DNA from: Maribacter sp. MJ134
Lineage (GTDB): Bacteria; Bacteroidota; Bacteroidia; Flavobacteriales; Flavobacteriaceae
Assembly: GCF_003970695.1 (NCBI RefSeq)
Contig: NZ_CP034570.1
Location: 744,001 to 808,000, forward strand
Direction of reading: 5' to 3'
Length of the DNA: 64,000 nucleotides
Of this stretch, positions 1 through 9,664 are shown one piece after another (position 1 is the first letter of the stretch; every line of letters begins with the position of its first letter). The position numbers and the translations under genes were made by a program. The notes under the pieces are model-generated. The model saw only the letters and a program-made list of their open reading frames with translations, ran no database searches and was not told where the DNA came from.

Positions 1-31
1 ATTGCGGTTATAAGTTGTTACCACACGTTTT

Positions 32-736
32 TTATGATAATAGATTTTTTCCAAATTCGATTATTTGAGCAACACTTTCTTTTACAATTTGTTTATTTCC
101 TTCGTTAACAAAGTCTTTCATTAATTTAGGTCCGAGTTTTGTCATTTTCGCCCATATCCAGCTGACTTTATTTACTACCCAAACTTTGGTTTTACTTGAC
201 AGATTATCTCTTAATTCAGAGATGTCATTTTTGATTTCTTTTATTTGTTCTGCATTCGAGTCGGTTATATGCTCGTCAATTTTGTTTTCGATTTTCTCGA
301 AATAAGCATCTAATAACAAAATCTGTTTTGGTATTAAAGGTTTGTCTTTTTCCTCGTCAATTATTTCAAACTCGGTATAGTAACCATCTCTAAAAGATTC
401 AATTATTGGGTCATCAAATGGTGACCTGACCTTGTCGTAAGATTTTAAAAGAGTTACCCATTTAGTAAAGTAGGTGTTTATTTCAGAGCCTTTAATCCAA
501 GTTCTATGTTTTTCCACATTCTGTTCAGTATGTGGTCGATATTCTACTAAAACTTTGAATCCGTTTTTTATATCATAGTTTTCTATGTTGAAATAAAATT
601 CAGAATCTGGGTCAACATCTGTGAACCTCATCAGATTATTTTCAGATTCTACGCTTATGAAATTCTCTCCGATTTTATCAATAAAGGGCTCTAATGCTCT
701 TAATACTACTAAAGGTATTTGTTTTTTTTTATTCAC
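32..736 (-). CDS. hypothetical protein, 234 aa
   Basis: I do not recognise this protein. It has no signal peptide and no clear membrane span. The first 160 residues are mixed, charged and rich in aromatic residues. Residues 145-234 look helical and amphipathic, with a probable coiled coil (IKEIKNDISELRDNL) and a tryptophan-containing basic helix (VSWIWAKMTKLGPKL). The start is GTG (734-736) next to a run of A; an ATG 19 bases upstream is out of frame. The gene is visibly more AT-rich than the peptidase genes beside it and shares no operon with them (about 100 bp gap), which fits an accessory gene. Function unknown. Confidence 0.6.
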   Translation of the reverse strand: MNKKKQIPLVVLRALEPFIDKIGENFISVESENNLMRFTDVDPDSEFYFNIENYDIKNGFKVLVEYRPHTEQNVEKHRTWIKGSEINTYFTKWVTLLKSYDKVRSPFDDPIIESFRDGYYTEFEIIDEEKDKPLIPKQILLLDAYFEKIENKIDEHITDSNAEQIKEIKNDISELRDNLSSKTKVWVVNKVSWIWAKMTKLGPKLMKDFVNEGNKQIVKESVAQIIEFGKNLLS

Positions 737-837
737 GATTTTTTTTCAAATGCATCACAAAAATAAGATTACATCATTACTACTATCCTACCACTAAAAT
801 TAGTGCATTTATATTATTGTCATTGGACTTAGCTTTC

Positions 838-2463
838 TTACAGCTCCTTCACTTCTACATAAAAATTAGGGTCCATTGTAAAAGCAGCAGCACCATGCTT
901 CACTTTTTCTGTTTGCCATTCAGTCGTGGGTTTTAACCAAAGCTCCTTATCATCCGCAAATATGCGTATAGGCATTGCAAAACCATCTACCACATTGGTA
1001 TAACGGTATGTAATTGCATTGTCAGCCTCTATTTTATATTCAAACACTGGAATTTTTATGGTCCGTAGGTATTGGTCAAACACCTTGGAAAAATCCATTT
1101 CAGCCTTTTCACTGATATAATTTTCCACTTGCTGTGTGGTTACCGTTTGGTGGTAAAAGTCTTTGTTCAGCCCTCGCAAAATACTTCGCCATTTTTCATC
1201 ATCATGAATCACTTGGCGTAGGGCATGTAGCATATTGGCTCCTTTAGGATACATGTCACCACTGCCTCTTTGATTTACGTCATAGACCCCTATAATAGGA
1301 CTTTCGTTGCGGATGTTTCCACGAATACCAATAGCGTATTCATTTCCTGCCTGTTCCCCAAAGTGGTAGTCCACATAGAGGGCTTCGGAGTAGGTGGTAA
1401 AGCCTTCGTGTACCCACATATCGGCAATATCCTTATAGGTAATATTATTGGCGAACCACTCGTGTCCCGCTTCATGAATAATAATATAATCGAACTTCAT
1501 ACCCCAACCGGATTTGGAAAGGTCCCTACCCAAATAGCCATTTTGGAACTGGTTCCCATAGGTAACGGAGCTTTGGTGTTCCATGCCCAGATAGGGTACT
1601 TCTACTAGTTTAAAACTATCCTCGTAAAAAGGGTAGGGCCCAAACCAATGCTCAAAAGCTTTCATGAGTCTAGGGACATCTTTAAACTGTTCTTTGGCTT
1701 TTTCCAAATTATCGCGCAGCACATAGTAATCCAAATCCAAAACACCCTTTTCGCCGTCATATTTTTCGCCAAAATGAACATAGTCGCCAATATTAATGTT
1801 TACGCCATAATTGTTAATGGGGTTGGAAACGAACCACTCGTATAATTTATAATCGCCTTGTTCGTATTCGTATGTTTCCCGTAACCTACCATTGGCCACA
1901 GCTACAAGGTCCTTGGGAACATCGATAGCAATGCGCATACTGTCCACTTCGTCATACATATGGTCCTTATTAGGCCACCAAACACTAGCACCCAAACCTT
2001 GGCAAGAAGTAGCGATGAAGTGTTTGCCGTTGTCGTCCTTTTTCCAAGAGAATCCGCCATCCCACGGCGCTCTGACGGCTTCTTTAGGTTTCCCCACATA
2101 TTGTACGTAAAGTTCATTGTACTCCCCGGGAATCTGTTTTTTCTTTAGGTTGATGAAATAGGCCGGACCTATTTTGCTGTAATCTAGTTGTTGGTCGCCC
2201 TGAGAAATACCCGTAATTTTTAAGGGTTCTTGAAGGTCTATTTGGATGACATCATGTTCTTCCAAAACCTTGTACCGAATAATATTATAGCCAGCGATTG
2301 CTTTTTCCTCGGGCTGTACTTTTACATTGAGGTCGTAGTAGCTTAAATCCCACCAAGCACGTTCAGGGGTGATGCTTCCCCGCAGCGTATCCTGTTTGGT
2401 GAACTCTTGTGCTTGGGCCACGGATAGGCTTACAAGACATAGCAATACAATTAGTTTTTTCAT
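838..2463 (-). CDS. M1 family metallopeptidase, exported
   Basis: Zinc aminopeptidase of the M1 (gluzincin) family, probably cleaving peptides outside the cytoplasm. Residues 1-19 are a signal peptide ending AQAQ. The M1 beta-sandwich N domain covers roughly residues 30-230. The catalytic domain carries the exopeptidase-type GMEH motif and the zinc site HEAGH at 330-334, with the third ligand E353 in VHEGF, giving the expected HExxH-x18-E spacing. At 541 residues it lacks the long C-terminal helical domain of PepN, as is usual for compact Bacteroidota M1 enzymes. It lies 71 bp downstream of an M28 peptidase, so the two probably act together in peptide scavenging. The exact substrate is not readable from the sequence. 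Confidence 0.93.
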   Translation of the reverse strand: MKKLIVLLCLVSLSVAQAQEFTKQDTLRGSITPERAWWDLSYYDLNVKVQPEEKAIAGYNIIRYKVLEEHDVIQIDLQEPLKITGISQGDQQLDYSKIGPAYFINLKKKQIPGEYNELYVQYVGKPKEAVRAPWDGGFSWKKDDNGKHFIATSCQGLGASVWWPNKDHMYDEVDSMRIAIDVPKDLVAVANGRLRETYEYEQGDYKLYEWFVSNPINNYGVNINIGDYVHFGEKYDGEKGVLDLDYYVLRDNLEKAKEQFKDVPRLMKAFEHWFGPYPFYEDSFKLVEVPYLGMEHQSSVTYGNQFQNGYLGRDLSKSGWGMKFDYIIIHEAGHEWFANNITYKDIADMWVHEGFTTYSEALYVDYHFGEQAGNEYAIGIRGNIRNESPIIGVYDVNQRGSGDMYPKGANMLHALRQVIHDDEKWRSILRGLNKDFYHQTVTTQQVENYISEKAEMDFSKVFDQYLRTIKIPVFEYKIEADNAITYRYTNVVDGFAMPIRIFADDKELWLKPTTEWQTEKVKHGAAAFTMDPNFYVEVKEL

Positions 2464-2534
2464 TTTCGTTTATTTAGTAGTTCTCGGATTTGCGCGATAT
2501 GATCGTGTTCTCAATAAACTAATGCTATGGCGAC

Positions 2535-3866
2535 CTACCTAAAAATAGCATTTGGAAATACGACCGGACTTTCAAATCCGTCCGCTCCTACGGCAGAAAC
2601 TCCAAAGAAGTAATTATCGATTACGATACCGTCCAAAGTGAATTCGGTTACATCGCCCACATACCTGCTGTGGTCCCAAGTAGGAGCGGTGGTGTCCCGC
2701 CAATAAATTTTATACCCTTTGGCTCCGTCTACCTTGCTCCACTGAAACTTTGCGGACGGTTCCACGATGCCTCCAATCTTAACTTCTTTTGGTGCTGGTG
2801 GTGCCCATGCGATGGAAGCTAGGCTTATGGCGTTTACCGCCGTCAACTTGGCAGCGTATTCAAAATTTACGTGTTCCAGTACGTCGCCGTAAGCAATACC
2901 GTCCTCCACACGTATATCTTGGTGTTGTTGTGTGTAATTTTCATGAGCCTCCATAATACGAATACCGGGAAAACCAGCGTCGTTAAAAGGCCTGTGGTGA
3001 CCACCGCGACCAAAACGGTCTAATCTGTAAATCATCATGGGGTTCATCTCCGGCATATAGGTCTGTGTGGTTTTATGCACATAACGTGCCAGCTGTCTTG
3101 AAATGCCATCCACTTCTCCACCATAGAATCGGCGGGCTTTCCGCTCCTTTTCGGTTTCGGTTGGAGGAACGGGTTCCGAGAATATCCTAAAATCGGTACT
3201 ACTGGTAATTCCGTCCACGCCCGTAATATTTCCAATCATATCATTATTAAAAATACCGATGACCTCCCATCCTTGTTCCTTAGCGTAACCTGCTACACCA
3301 CCACCGCCGAAAAGGCCTTGTTCCTCACCAGAAAGCCCCATGTAAATGATACTATTCTCAAATTTGTATTTGGATAGTACCCTAGCTGCCTCAATAGTAC
3401 CTGCCATACCGCTGGCATTGTCATTGGCCCCGGGTGAATCGTTCGTATAATTGGTAGGGTCACTAACACGGGAATCAATATCACCACTCATGATGATATA
3501 GCGATTGGGGTACTTGGTACCCTTTTGGATGGCCAATACATTCACCACCTCTACATCTTTTACAATACGCTGGTTCGCACCTTTCTTTACCAAATCCTTT
3601 TGATAAAACACATTTAGACAACCGTTACATTCAGCCGAAGTTTTTTCGAACTCTGCTTTTATCCATCGTCTTGCGGCACCTATACCACGGGTTTGTGAAA
3701 CGGTATCACTTAAGGTGTGGCGTGTTCCAAAATTGGCCAAGGTGGTGATGTCCTTTTCGATACGTTCCGCAGAAACGGCATCGATAATATCAAAGATGCG
3801 CTGGTCCGTTTGGGCAGACATGGTAAGGGCTAAGGTCAAGAGGGTAAAGAACAATACATTTTTCAT
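2535..3866 (-). CDS. M28 family zinc peptidase with C-terminal Fn3-like domain
   Basis: Exported metallopeptidase of family M28 (aminopeptidase Y/S-like). The signal peptide is residues 1-19. The M28 core shows SPGANDNASG (bridging Asp), GEEQGLFG (catalytic Glu), NNDMIG and a late His-rich segment (EAHENYTQQH). The first metal motif, normally GHxD, reads GDID (D129-I-D131), so the usual first His ligand is replaced by Asp. About residues 350-435 look like a fibronectin type III domain. The ATG (3864-3866) directly follows the stop codon of the TMEM175 gene with no gap, so the two are co-transcribed. An oligopeptide aminopeptidase role is inferred. Confidence 0.9.
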   Translation of the reverse strand: MKNVLFFTLLTLALTMSAQTDQRIFDIIDAVSAERIEKDITTLANFGTRHTLSDTVSQTRGIGAARRWIKAEFEKTSAECNGCLNVFYQKDLVKKGANQRIVKDVEVVNVLAIQKGTKYPNRYIIMSGDIDSRVSDPTNYTNDSPGANDNASGMAGTIEAARVLSKYKFENSIIYMGLSGEEQGLFGGGGVAGYAKEQGWEVIGIFNNDMIGNITGVDGITSSTDFRIFSEPVPPTETEKERKARRFYGGEVDGISRQLARYVHKTTQTYMPEMNPMMIYRLDRFGRGGHHRPFNDAGFPGIRIMEAHENYTQQHQDIRVEDGIAYGDVLEHVNFEYAAKLTAVNAISLASIAWAPPAPKEVKIGGIVEPSAKFQWSKVDGAKGYKIYWRDTTAPTWDHSRYVGDVTEFTLDGIVIDNYFFGVSAVGADGFESPVVFPNAIFR

Positions 3867-4490
3867 TTAATCGGTTTTATATTTTTTGTAAAATAAATAA
3901 CTGTGTACGGAACAGAAGGGACCCAAAAGGGCATATAAAATACCAGGAAGTCCGTAATTGATTCCGATTTGCAGGTAGGCAATAATAATACTTATAAGAG
4001 CCACCACTACAAAAAGTCCAAAGTGGCGCACATAGAAGAGCAGCGTTATGGAATTTTCCAGGTGTTTGGATTTTTTATAGGCCCTATAATACATTAAGGA
4101 CAGGCAAAGAAATATTAGCGCGAATCCCAAACCGTAGAGCTCAAAGAGTCCCGCTAATTTGTCCGGGGTCATCCCTTGTGGCAGAAACCAAGAATTTACG
4201 AGCGATTTCAGGGGGAAAACATAGTACAGGACTACAAAAAGCAAAACAGCATTAACGGCAATGATGACATTATCCATATAATTAGTCCTTCGAAAAAAAT
4301 TATAGTGCAGAAACCATAGAATGACCAGAACAAAGAAACTTACGGCAAAGCCCGTGAAGAGTTTTACGTCGATATCTATGATGGCATCAGTGCTATCCGT
4401 GCCCAGACTAACCACCAAAAGTGTGGCCGCAAAGGCAAAAACGGCATCGCTAAAAGCTTCGATTCGGCTAATATTGTGCGGAAATCTCAT
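3867..4490 (-). CDS. TMEM175 family (DUF1211) potassium-channel-like protein
   Basis: Integral membrane protein of 207 residues with about six hydrophobic spans. The N-terminal motif RIEAFSDAVFAF carries the FSD signature (F13, S14, D15) of the TMEM175 family; bacterial members form K+-permeable channels. The length matches the single-repeat bacterial form, in which channels are built from several subunits. Its stop abuts the start of the M28 peptidase gene, and the MFS gene lies 21 bp upstream, so it sits in the middle of a minus-strand operon. The channel activity comes from the family and is not shown here. Why it is joined to peptidase and transporter genes is not clear. Confidence 0.85.
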   Translation of the reverse strand: MRFPHNISRIEAFSDAVFAFAATLLVVSLGTDSTDAIIDIDVKLFTGFAVSFFVLVILWFLHYNFFRRTNYMDNVIIAVNAVLLFVVLYYVFPLKSLVNSWFLPQGMTPDKLAGLFELYGLGFALIFLCLSLMYYRAYKKSKHLENSITLLFYVRHFGLFVVVALISIIIAYLQIGINYGLPGILYALLGPFCSVHSYLFYKKYKTD

Positions 4491-4511
4491 CGTCTTTAAA
4501 AGTATTAAAAA

Positions 4512-5678
4512 TTAATCGGATTTGTGTGCCTTTAAATGCCATAAACCAAAGATTGGTCCAAGTGCAAGAACCAAGAAAATTGTTGTAGACGGTACGCTAT
4601 CCAAAATATAAGCCAATAACTGAATACTGACAATGGTAATGGAAAAACCGATGCAATTCACCAAGGTTAATCCAGTTCCTTTTAATTCGCTTGGTATAGC
4701 AGAAGCTACCAAGTTGGAAAACTGGGGAGAATCTGCCGTAACGGCCATACCCCAAAAACACCAGACGCCTAAAAATACTTCACTTGTTGAGAAGAACAAT
4801 ACAGGCGAAAGAAGACAGCAGGTTCCCGATACTAATAAGGCTACAAAAGCCACTTTCTTACTGCCGTAGCTTTGCGAAAGAATACCGCCTATGGCACAGG
4901 ATACGCCACCTAAGGCGATAATAATACCGGTCCATAAAGAAATAGAAAGCGTATCTCCGGAAATTGAATTGAAGGTTTTTATCGCCAAAGGTGTAAACGC
5001 CCAGAATGCGTAGAGCTCCCACATATGACCAAAGTACCCAAAGGCAGCCCTTTTAAAATTCGCAATTTTGAAGAGTTCCGGCCCGGCTTTGAGCTTTAGT
5101 GTGGTACTTTTCTTTTGGTAAGGACCGTCTGGCACCAGCATATAAAGTAAGGCTCCACCAAAGAGTGTAAGTATAGAGGTGACGGTGATGACCGTTGTGG
5201 GACTGTTGCCCCAATCCGTTCCGTTTATCAAAAAAGGAAGGGCAGTACCTAAAACCAAGGCCCCAACCAGAAATCCGAGTGCTTTCCCAAGACCTTTCTC
5301 GTAGTAATCCGCAGCAATCTTCATTCCTACCGGATAGATGCCGGCCAAAAAGAAACCAGTACCGAAGCGAGCCGAAAGTAGGCCCCATTGTGTAATACTA
5401 TCGCTCAAAAGATATAGGTTACAGAGCGCTGCTAACAAGGCACAAATAAGAAATACTTTAGAAGGGGAGAAGCGGTCCGCAAGCATCAGTAGTGCAAAAA
5501 CCAAGGTTCCCGTAATGAAACCGAACTGCACGGATGAGATGACGTAACCCGCCAATTCCGCTCCAAAACCTGTTTTGATGATGAGTTCGTCTATGATCGT
5601 ATTCCCAGCAAACCATGGAGAGGTACAAGCAAATTGTGCTAAGATAATTGTGGGAAGAATATGTGGTTTTGATTTCAA
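4512..5678 (-). CDS. MFS transporter
   Basis: Major facilitator superfamily carrier of 388 residues with about twelve hydrophobic segments in the inner membrane. The N-terminal half has the typical loop LMLADRFSPSKVFL between helices 2 and 3 and a conserved RFGTGFFLAGIYPVGMKI helix. The second half starts near residue 205 after a charged loop. It resembles the poorly characterised MFS group common in marine Flavobacteria. The substrate cannot be named. It lies between the TMEM175 gene (21 bp downstream) and an exported propeller/SnoaL gene (stop 5688, 10 bp upstream), so it is probably co-transcribed with both. Confidence 0.9.
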   Translation of the reverse strand: MKSKPHILPTIILAQFACTSPWFAGNTIIDELIIKTGFGAELAGYVISSVQFGFITGTLVFALLMLADRFSPSKVFLICALLAALCNLYLLSDSITQWGLLSARFGTGFFLAGIYPVGMKIAADYYEKGLGKALGFLVGALVLGTALPFLINGTDWGNSPTTVITVTSILTLFGGALLYMLVPDGPYQKKSTTLKLKAGPELFKIANFKRAAFGYFGHMWELYAFWAFTPLAIKTFNSISGDTLSISLWTGIIIALGGVSCAIGGILSQSYGSKKVAFVALLVSGTCCLLSPVLFFSTSEVFLGVWCFWGMAVTADSPQFSNLVASAIPSELKGTGLTLVNCIGFSITIVSIQLLAYILDSVPSTTIFLVLALGPIFGLWHLKAHKSD

Positions 5679-5687
5679 AAGACGATA

Positions 5688-7220
5688 TTACCGTAGAAAA
5701 GTGACCTTTGAAATTTTACCGTCTTCAACTTCATATATGGCAACAGCGCTAAACGTATTTCCATTTGCGGTTATTTTTTCTTCATCAATCACTTTATTAC
5801 CGATAACAATTCTGTTTTTAAGTTCGCAATGCAAATCAGGAGTAGAAGCAAAAAAATCGGCATAACTCTTTCGCATTTCCTCTTGCCCCTGTGACCTTTT
5901 TTCAGCGGGATAATTGTATAAACTAATGTCTTCTCCGTAGGTATCCATAAATCCATCAATATCTCTGGTATTATATGCATCCAATTGTTTTTGCACAATA
6001 GTTTCGGGATTTGGAGCCTTGTCATCGTCGAAAATAAAAGTCATACGCTCAATAGCCCCACCGTTCACTGTATAAATTGCCACTTGCATTTGTTGAAATT
6101 CACCATTGCGTGTAACCTTTTCGTGGTCAACCACCTTATTGGCAATGGCTATTCGCTTTACAACCGCTACCTGATACGTTTTATTGGTAGGGGATAGGCC
6201 CTCATAAATTCCACGCATCTTTTCATGACCCTCGTACCAAATTTTATCCGGAAAATAACTAACGGTTACTTCTGGGGAATAACAGTTGATGAATAGCTCT
6301 AGATTTGCGGCATTATATGCTTCTACCTGTTTCTGAACAATTGCTGCGGCAGGTGGTTCAGCCACAATGGCCAGCTTTTCTTGGTCAGGGCTCACAGCTA
6401 TCCTTGTTACATTGTTCCATTGTAAGGGGTCTACTTTATGAAATAGACTCCAAACCCCAGTCGTATCCGCTTTCACTTGGGCCAAAATATTATTTGTACC
6501 TGCTATGATGGTGTCTTCCGATAACCAAGCCATATCTTCTCTGCCGTTCCAGATAAAATTAATTGTTTGTGTTGCTCCAGAGATTGGGTGTAACGATTTT
6601 ATTTCAACCGTTTCATTCTCTTTACTGATATAGCTTACCAAATCTGTATTCGGAATTTTGTGTAGCGACCGACCCACATTTTTTTGGACGGTATAGTTCG
6701 TGCCCTCTTTAAGGTTGGCCACGACCAAATCCATACGGTCTTCAATAAGAACGGTACAGACGATAATATGCGGATTGTACCAGATATGATAACCTACTTT
6801 CAAATCTTTTAGGAGCACTTTGGATTCACCGGTATGTAAATCATACCTATATAATCTTTGTAGGCCATCAGCGTCCAATCGAATAGCGGAAACAGCTTCT
6901 TTACTAGGAATTTTTAAGGGAGAATATTCACTTCCTTTAGGGGTATCGGTAATCCATTTTGTGGTATTCGTACTTATAGTATATAAGGCTATATCCGTCT
7001 GCCCGTTTCTAGTGGATGAAAATAGTACCGTATCGTCATCTAAGAACGAGGGTTGATTGTCATATCCCTCATTGTTTGAAATATTTAGAGGGGTACCCAA
7101 AGTGGTATTTTCATCATCAGTCCTCATATCCACTAAAAACACTTCTGTGTTCTGCTGAGCAAAAGTGCTTAAAGAAAGGAAGATACAAGAAAGAAGTAGC
7201 ACACAGTGTTTCATAAGCAA
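5688..7220 (-). CDS. Exported TolB-like propeller protein with two SnoaL/NTF2 domains
   Basis: A 510-residue exported protein (signal peptide 1-21, ending STFAQ). Residues 25-285 form repeated beta strands of TolB/WD40-like type (DDDTVLFSSTRNGQTDIALY). Two tandem SnoaL/NTF2-like domains follow. The first starts AAIVQKQVEAYNAANLELF near residue 292 and the second starts ETIVQKQLDAYNTRDIDGF near residue 402. They are clear duplicates (VQKQ-x-AYN, then an EKM/EEMR helix, then KVVDHEK/KVIDEEK). SnoaL-like domains bind small hydrophobic molecules or act as isomerases, and the propeller may bind a partner. The combination is unusual. The gene is last upstream in the minus-strand cluster with the MFS carrier. 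The cellular role is unknown. Confidence 0.8.
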   Translation of the reverse strand: MLMKHCVLLLSCIFLSLSTFAQQNTEVFLVDMRTDDENTTLGTPLNISNNEGYDNQPSFLDDDTVLFSSTRNGQTDIALYTISTNTTKWITDTPKGSEYSPLKIPSKEAVSAIRLDADGLQRLYRYDLHTGESKVLLKDLKVGYHIWYNPHIIVCTVLIEDRMDLVVANLKEGTNYTVQKNVGRSLHKIPNTDLVSYISKENETVEIKSLHPISGATQTINFIWNGREDMAWLSEDTIIAGTNNILAQVKADTTGVWSLFHKVDPLQWNNVTRIAVSPDQEKLAIVAEPPAAAIVQKQVEAYNAANLELFINCYSPEVTVSYFPDKIWYEGHEKMRGIYEGLSPTNKTYQVAVVKRIAIANKVVDHEKVTRNGEFQQMQVAIYTVNGGAIERMTFIFDDDKAPNPETIVQKQLDAYNTRDIDGFMDTYGEDISLYNYPAEKRSQGQEEMRKSYADFFASTPDLHCELKNRIVIGNKVIDEEKITANGNTFSAVAIYEVEDGKISKVTFLR

Positions 7221-7247
7221 TGCAATTATAAATTTGAAATTAGGTCA

Positions 7248-9461
7248 CTAGCGTTTTTCCGCAAAGCGGCCCAAAATATCGCGTACGTTCTTCGTATTAT
7301 CCACAAAATAACGGGCTTGGGTTTTTTGCCTTCCTACTTTTACGGTTACGGAGTCTTCGGGCAGTTCTTGAAACATAAATTCGTCCGTCCAATCATCACC
7401 AATGGCAAACACAAAATCATAGTCATGCTCAGCATATACGCGCATAGCGGCTCTACCTTTATTTACGTTACTACTTTTAATTTCCATTACCTTATTGCCG
7501 TTCAGTACACTTAAATCGTCATTGGCAATAAGACTTGTGAGTACAGTGTTTAATTCCATGGAACGTTTTTGACCAAAGTCGGGGTCCGTATTACGATAGT
7601 GCCACGCCAACGAATAGTTTTTTTCCTCGATGAAGCTACCTGGTGTTCTGTCCACAAAAGATTCAAGAACGGGAAGTATTTTCTCCATCCAGTCTTTTTT
7701 TACATTTTCCAGCATCCTGAATTCCTCACCGCCTTGGGAAATCCAGACCCCATGCTCTACGATCATATTATACTTTTTAGGAAGAAACCATTTGGTGAAG
7801 GTTTCCTTATCGCGACCACTAATTAAATACATATCCGTATTGGGTTGTGAGGAAATATCGTCCAATAATTTGTACAAGGCCTCGTCCGGACTCGCTTTTT
7901 GAGGGTCGTTATGAAATCCTGCCAGGGTACCGTCATAGTCCAAGAATACCAGTCTTCTTTCAGCTTTGATATAATCCTTCATAACCGTGTTCATGAGGTC
8001 AACGGACAATCTTCTAGATACGTAGGTTAGATCTTTTTCCTTCTGTTGCACTAAGGAGGTCATAAAATCATTGGCCCATTTTTCCACATTATAACGCGCC
8101 AGTCTTTTTTGTAACACAGTGTTGCGTTCCTGTTGTTCTTTCTTAGGCATCGTTATCGCTCTATGAAGGGTATCCGCAATTTGCTCAAAGTTATTCGGGT
8201 TAATCAGTAAAGATTCGTTCATTTCATTGGCAGAACCTGCCATTTCACTTAGAATAAGTACACCGGTCTTATCCGTGCGTGTTGCAATATATTCTTTGGC
8301 TACAAGGTTCATCCCATCACGTATGGGGGTTAACCAAGCAATATCACAGGTAGTATATAGGTCTATTAAATTATCAAAAGGCATGGACCGGTAGAAATAC
8401 CAAATCGGTGTCCAGCTAACGGTAGAAAGCTCCCCATTAATACGCCCTACCAGTTCATCGATTTCTTTTTTCAAAAGTTGGTACTGCGGCACGTTAGAGC
8501 GGGAGGGAACCGCTAAGATGATCAACCGGACCTTTTCTTTGTATTCTGGATATTTGTTTAAAAAGTACTCGTAGGCATTCAATCGCTTGGCAATACCCTT
8601 GGAATAATCCAAACGGTCTATCGACAAAAAGAACTTGGCGTCCGGAGCGGATTTCTTATGGGTGTCCAAACGTTTTTGTAGTTCGGACTTCTGTGTTTCG
8701 TCCCGTTGGGCATGTTCCGTAGCCGCATCGTTAAATTTCTTATAGTCGATTCCCATAGGAAAAGAGTCCACTTTAATAACCCTATTATCCAAGTAGATAT
8801 CATTGAAACTTACCTCTAAGCCCAGTAACCTGCGAACGGAACTTAAGAAATGTCGTTCGTAATCATAGGTATGAAAGCCGATGAGGTCGGCACCCAATAA
8901 TCCCTCAAGTATTTCGGTACGCCAGGGTAGGGTCCTGAAAATTTCAAAGGACGGGAAGGGAATATGCAGAAAGAAACCGATAGAGATATTGGGGCGTTTT
9001 TCACGCACCATTTGAGGCACTAACATAAGCTGATAGTCATGCACCCAAATGGTATCATTGTCACCAGCTTTTTCCAATATGGCATCGGCAAATTTTTGAT
9101 TTACCGCTTTGTATATTTCCCAACTGGACAATTCGAACTCCGAATATTCTAGAAAATAGTGAAAAAGGGGCCATACCGTTCTATTGCTAAACCCAAAATA
9201 GAAACCATCTACCTCCTTCTTGGTCAGTTTCACTTTAGAGGAACCATGTTCGGCCAAAGCTTTATCAATTTTAGGTGCTAATTCTTCGGGAATTTCCTCA
9301 TCGGTAAGTCCGCTCCATCCAATCCAAAGGCTGTCCCCTCCAGAATGCACGGATTTCATTCCGGTCGCTAAACCGCCCACACTGGGTATCGCGGTAATGT
9401 CTCCATTGCTAATTTGTAATTGTACGGGTAATCTATTTGAGATTATGATAGTTTTGGACAT
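7248..9461 (-). CDS. otsAB: Bifunctional trehalose-6-phosphate synthase/phosphatase
   Basis: Makes trehalose in two steps in one polypeptide: UDP-glucose + glucose-6-phosphate to trehalose-6-phosphate, then dephosphorylation. Residues 1-465 are a GT20 synthase (NRLPVQL near the N-terminus, VHDYQLMLVP, LDRLDYSKGI-type loop, RDGMNLVAKEY). Residues 500-735 are a HAD phosphatase with FLDYDGTL (D508 and D510), a SGRD motif and GDDWTDEFMF. I chose the ATG at 9459-9461 (MSKTIIISNRL) because the longer reading frame adds 30 residues without family similarity. The gene is divergent from a GH15 hydrolase, a pairing that suggests a trehalose turnover module. Such fusions are common in Bacteroidota and serve osmotic or stress protection. 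Confidence 0.95.
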   Translation of the reverse strand: MSKTIIISNRLPVQLQISNGDITAIPSVGGLATGMKSVHSGGDSLWIGWSGLTDEEIPEELAPKIDKALAEHGSSKVKLTKKEVDGFYFGFSNRTVWPLFHYFLEYSEFELSSWEIYKAVNQKFADAILEKAGDNDTIWVHDYQLMLVPQMVREKRPNISIGFFLHIPFPSFEIFRTLPWRTEILEGLLGADLIGFHTYDYERHFLSSVRRLLGLEVSFNDIYLDNRVIKVDSFPMGIDYKKFNDAATEHAQRDETQKSELQKRLDTHKKSAPDAKFFLSIDRLDYSKGIAKRLNAYEYFLNKYPEYKEKVRLIILAVPSRSNVPQYQLLKKEIDELVGRINGELSTVSWTPIWYFYRSMPFDNLIDLYTTCDIAWLTPIRDGMNLVAKEYIATRTDKTGVLILSEMAGSANEMNESLLINPNNFEQIADTLHRAITMPKKEQQERNTVLQKRLARYNVEKWANDFMTSLVQQKEKDLTYVSRRLSVDLMNTVMKDYIKAERRLVFLDYDGTLAGFHNDPQKASPDEALYKLLDDISSQPNTDMYLISGRDKETFTKWFLPKKYNMIVEHGVWISQGGEEFRMLENVKKDWMEKILPVLESFVDRTPGSFIEEKNYSLAWHYRNTDPDFGQKRSMELNTVLTSLIANDDLSVLNGNKVMEIKSSNVNKGRAAMRVYAEHDYDFVFAIGDDWTDEFMFQELPEDSVTVKVGRQKTQARYFVDNTKNVRDILGRFAEKR

Positions 9462-9664
9462 AAATAGCAGGTTTTGCTTTGATTTGAACTTAATTTCTCT
9501 CAATTTCGGGAAAAAGAAGGGTAATACCAATTGAAAGCCCATATGAATCAAGATTTTTAGTGAAACCGCATTTTAATCCCTTACATTTTAAAGGAAGTAT
9601 AAAGGCCTAGTGATACGAAGCTTAAGGCAGTGCGGGTAATAATTTATAAAAGAGAGATTGCTTA

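Noticed and set aside
792..805. Hairpin CACTAA-AA-TTAGTG downstream of the M1 peptidase gene
   Set aside because: Weak A/T stem of 6 bp without a T run; not called as a terminator.
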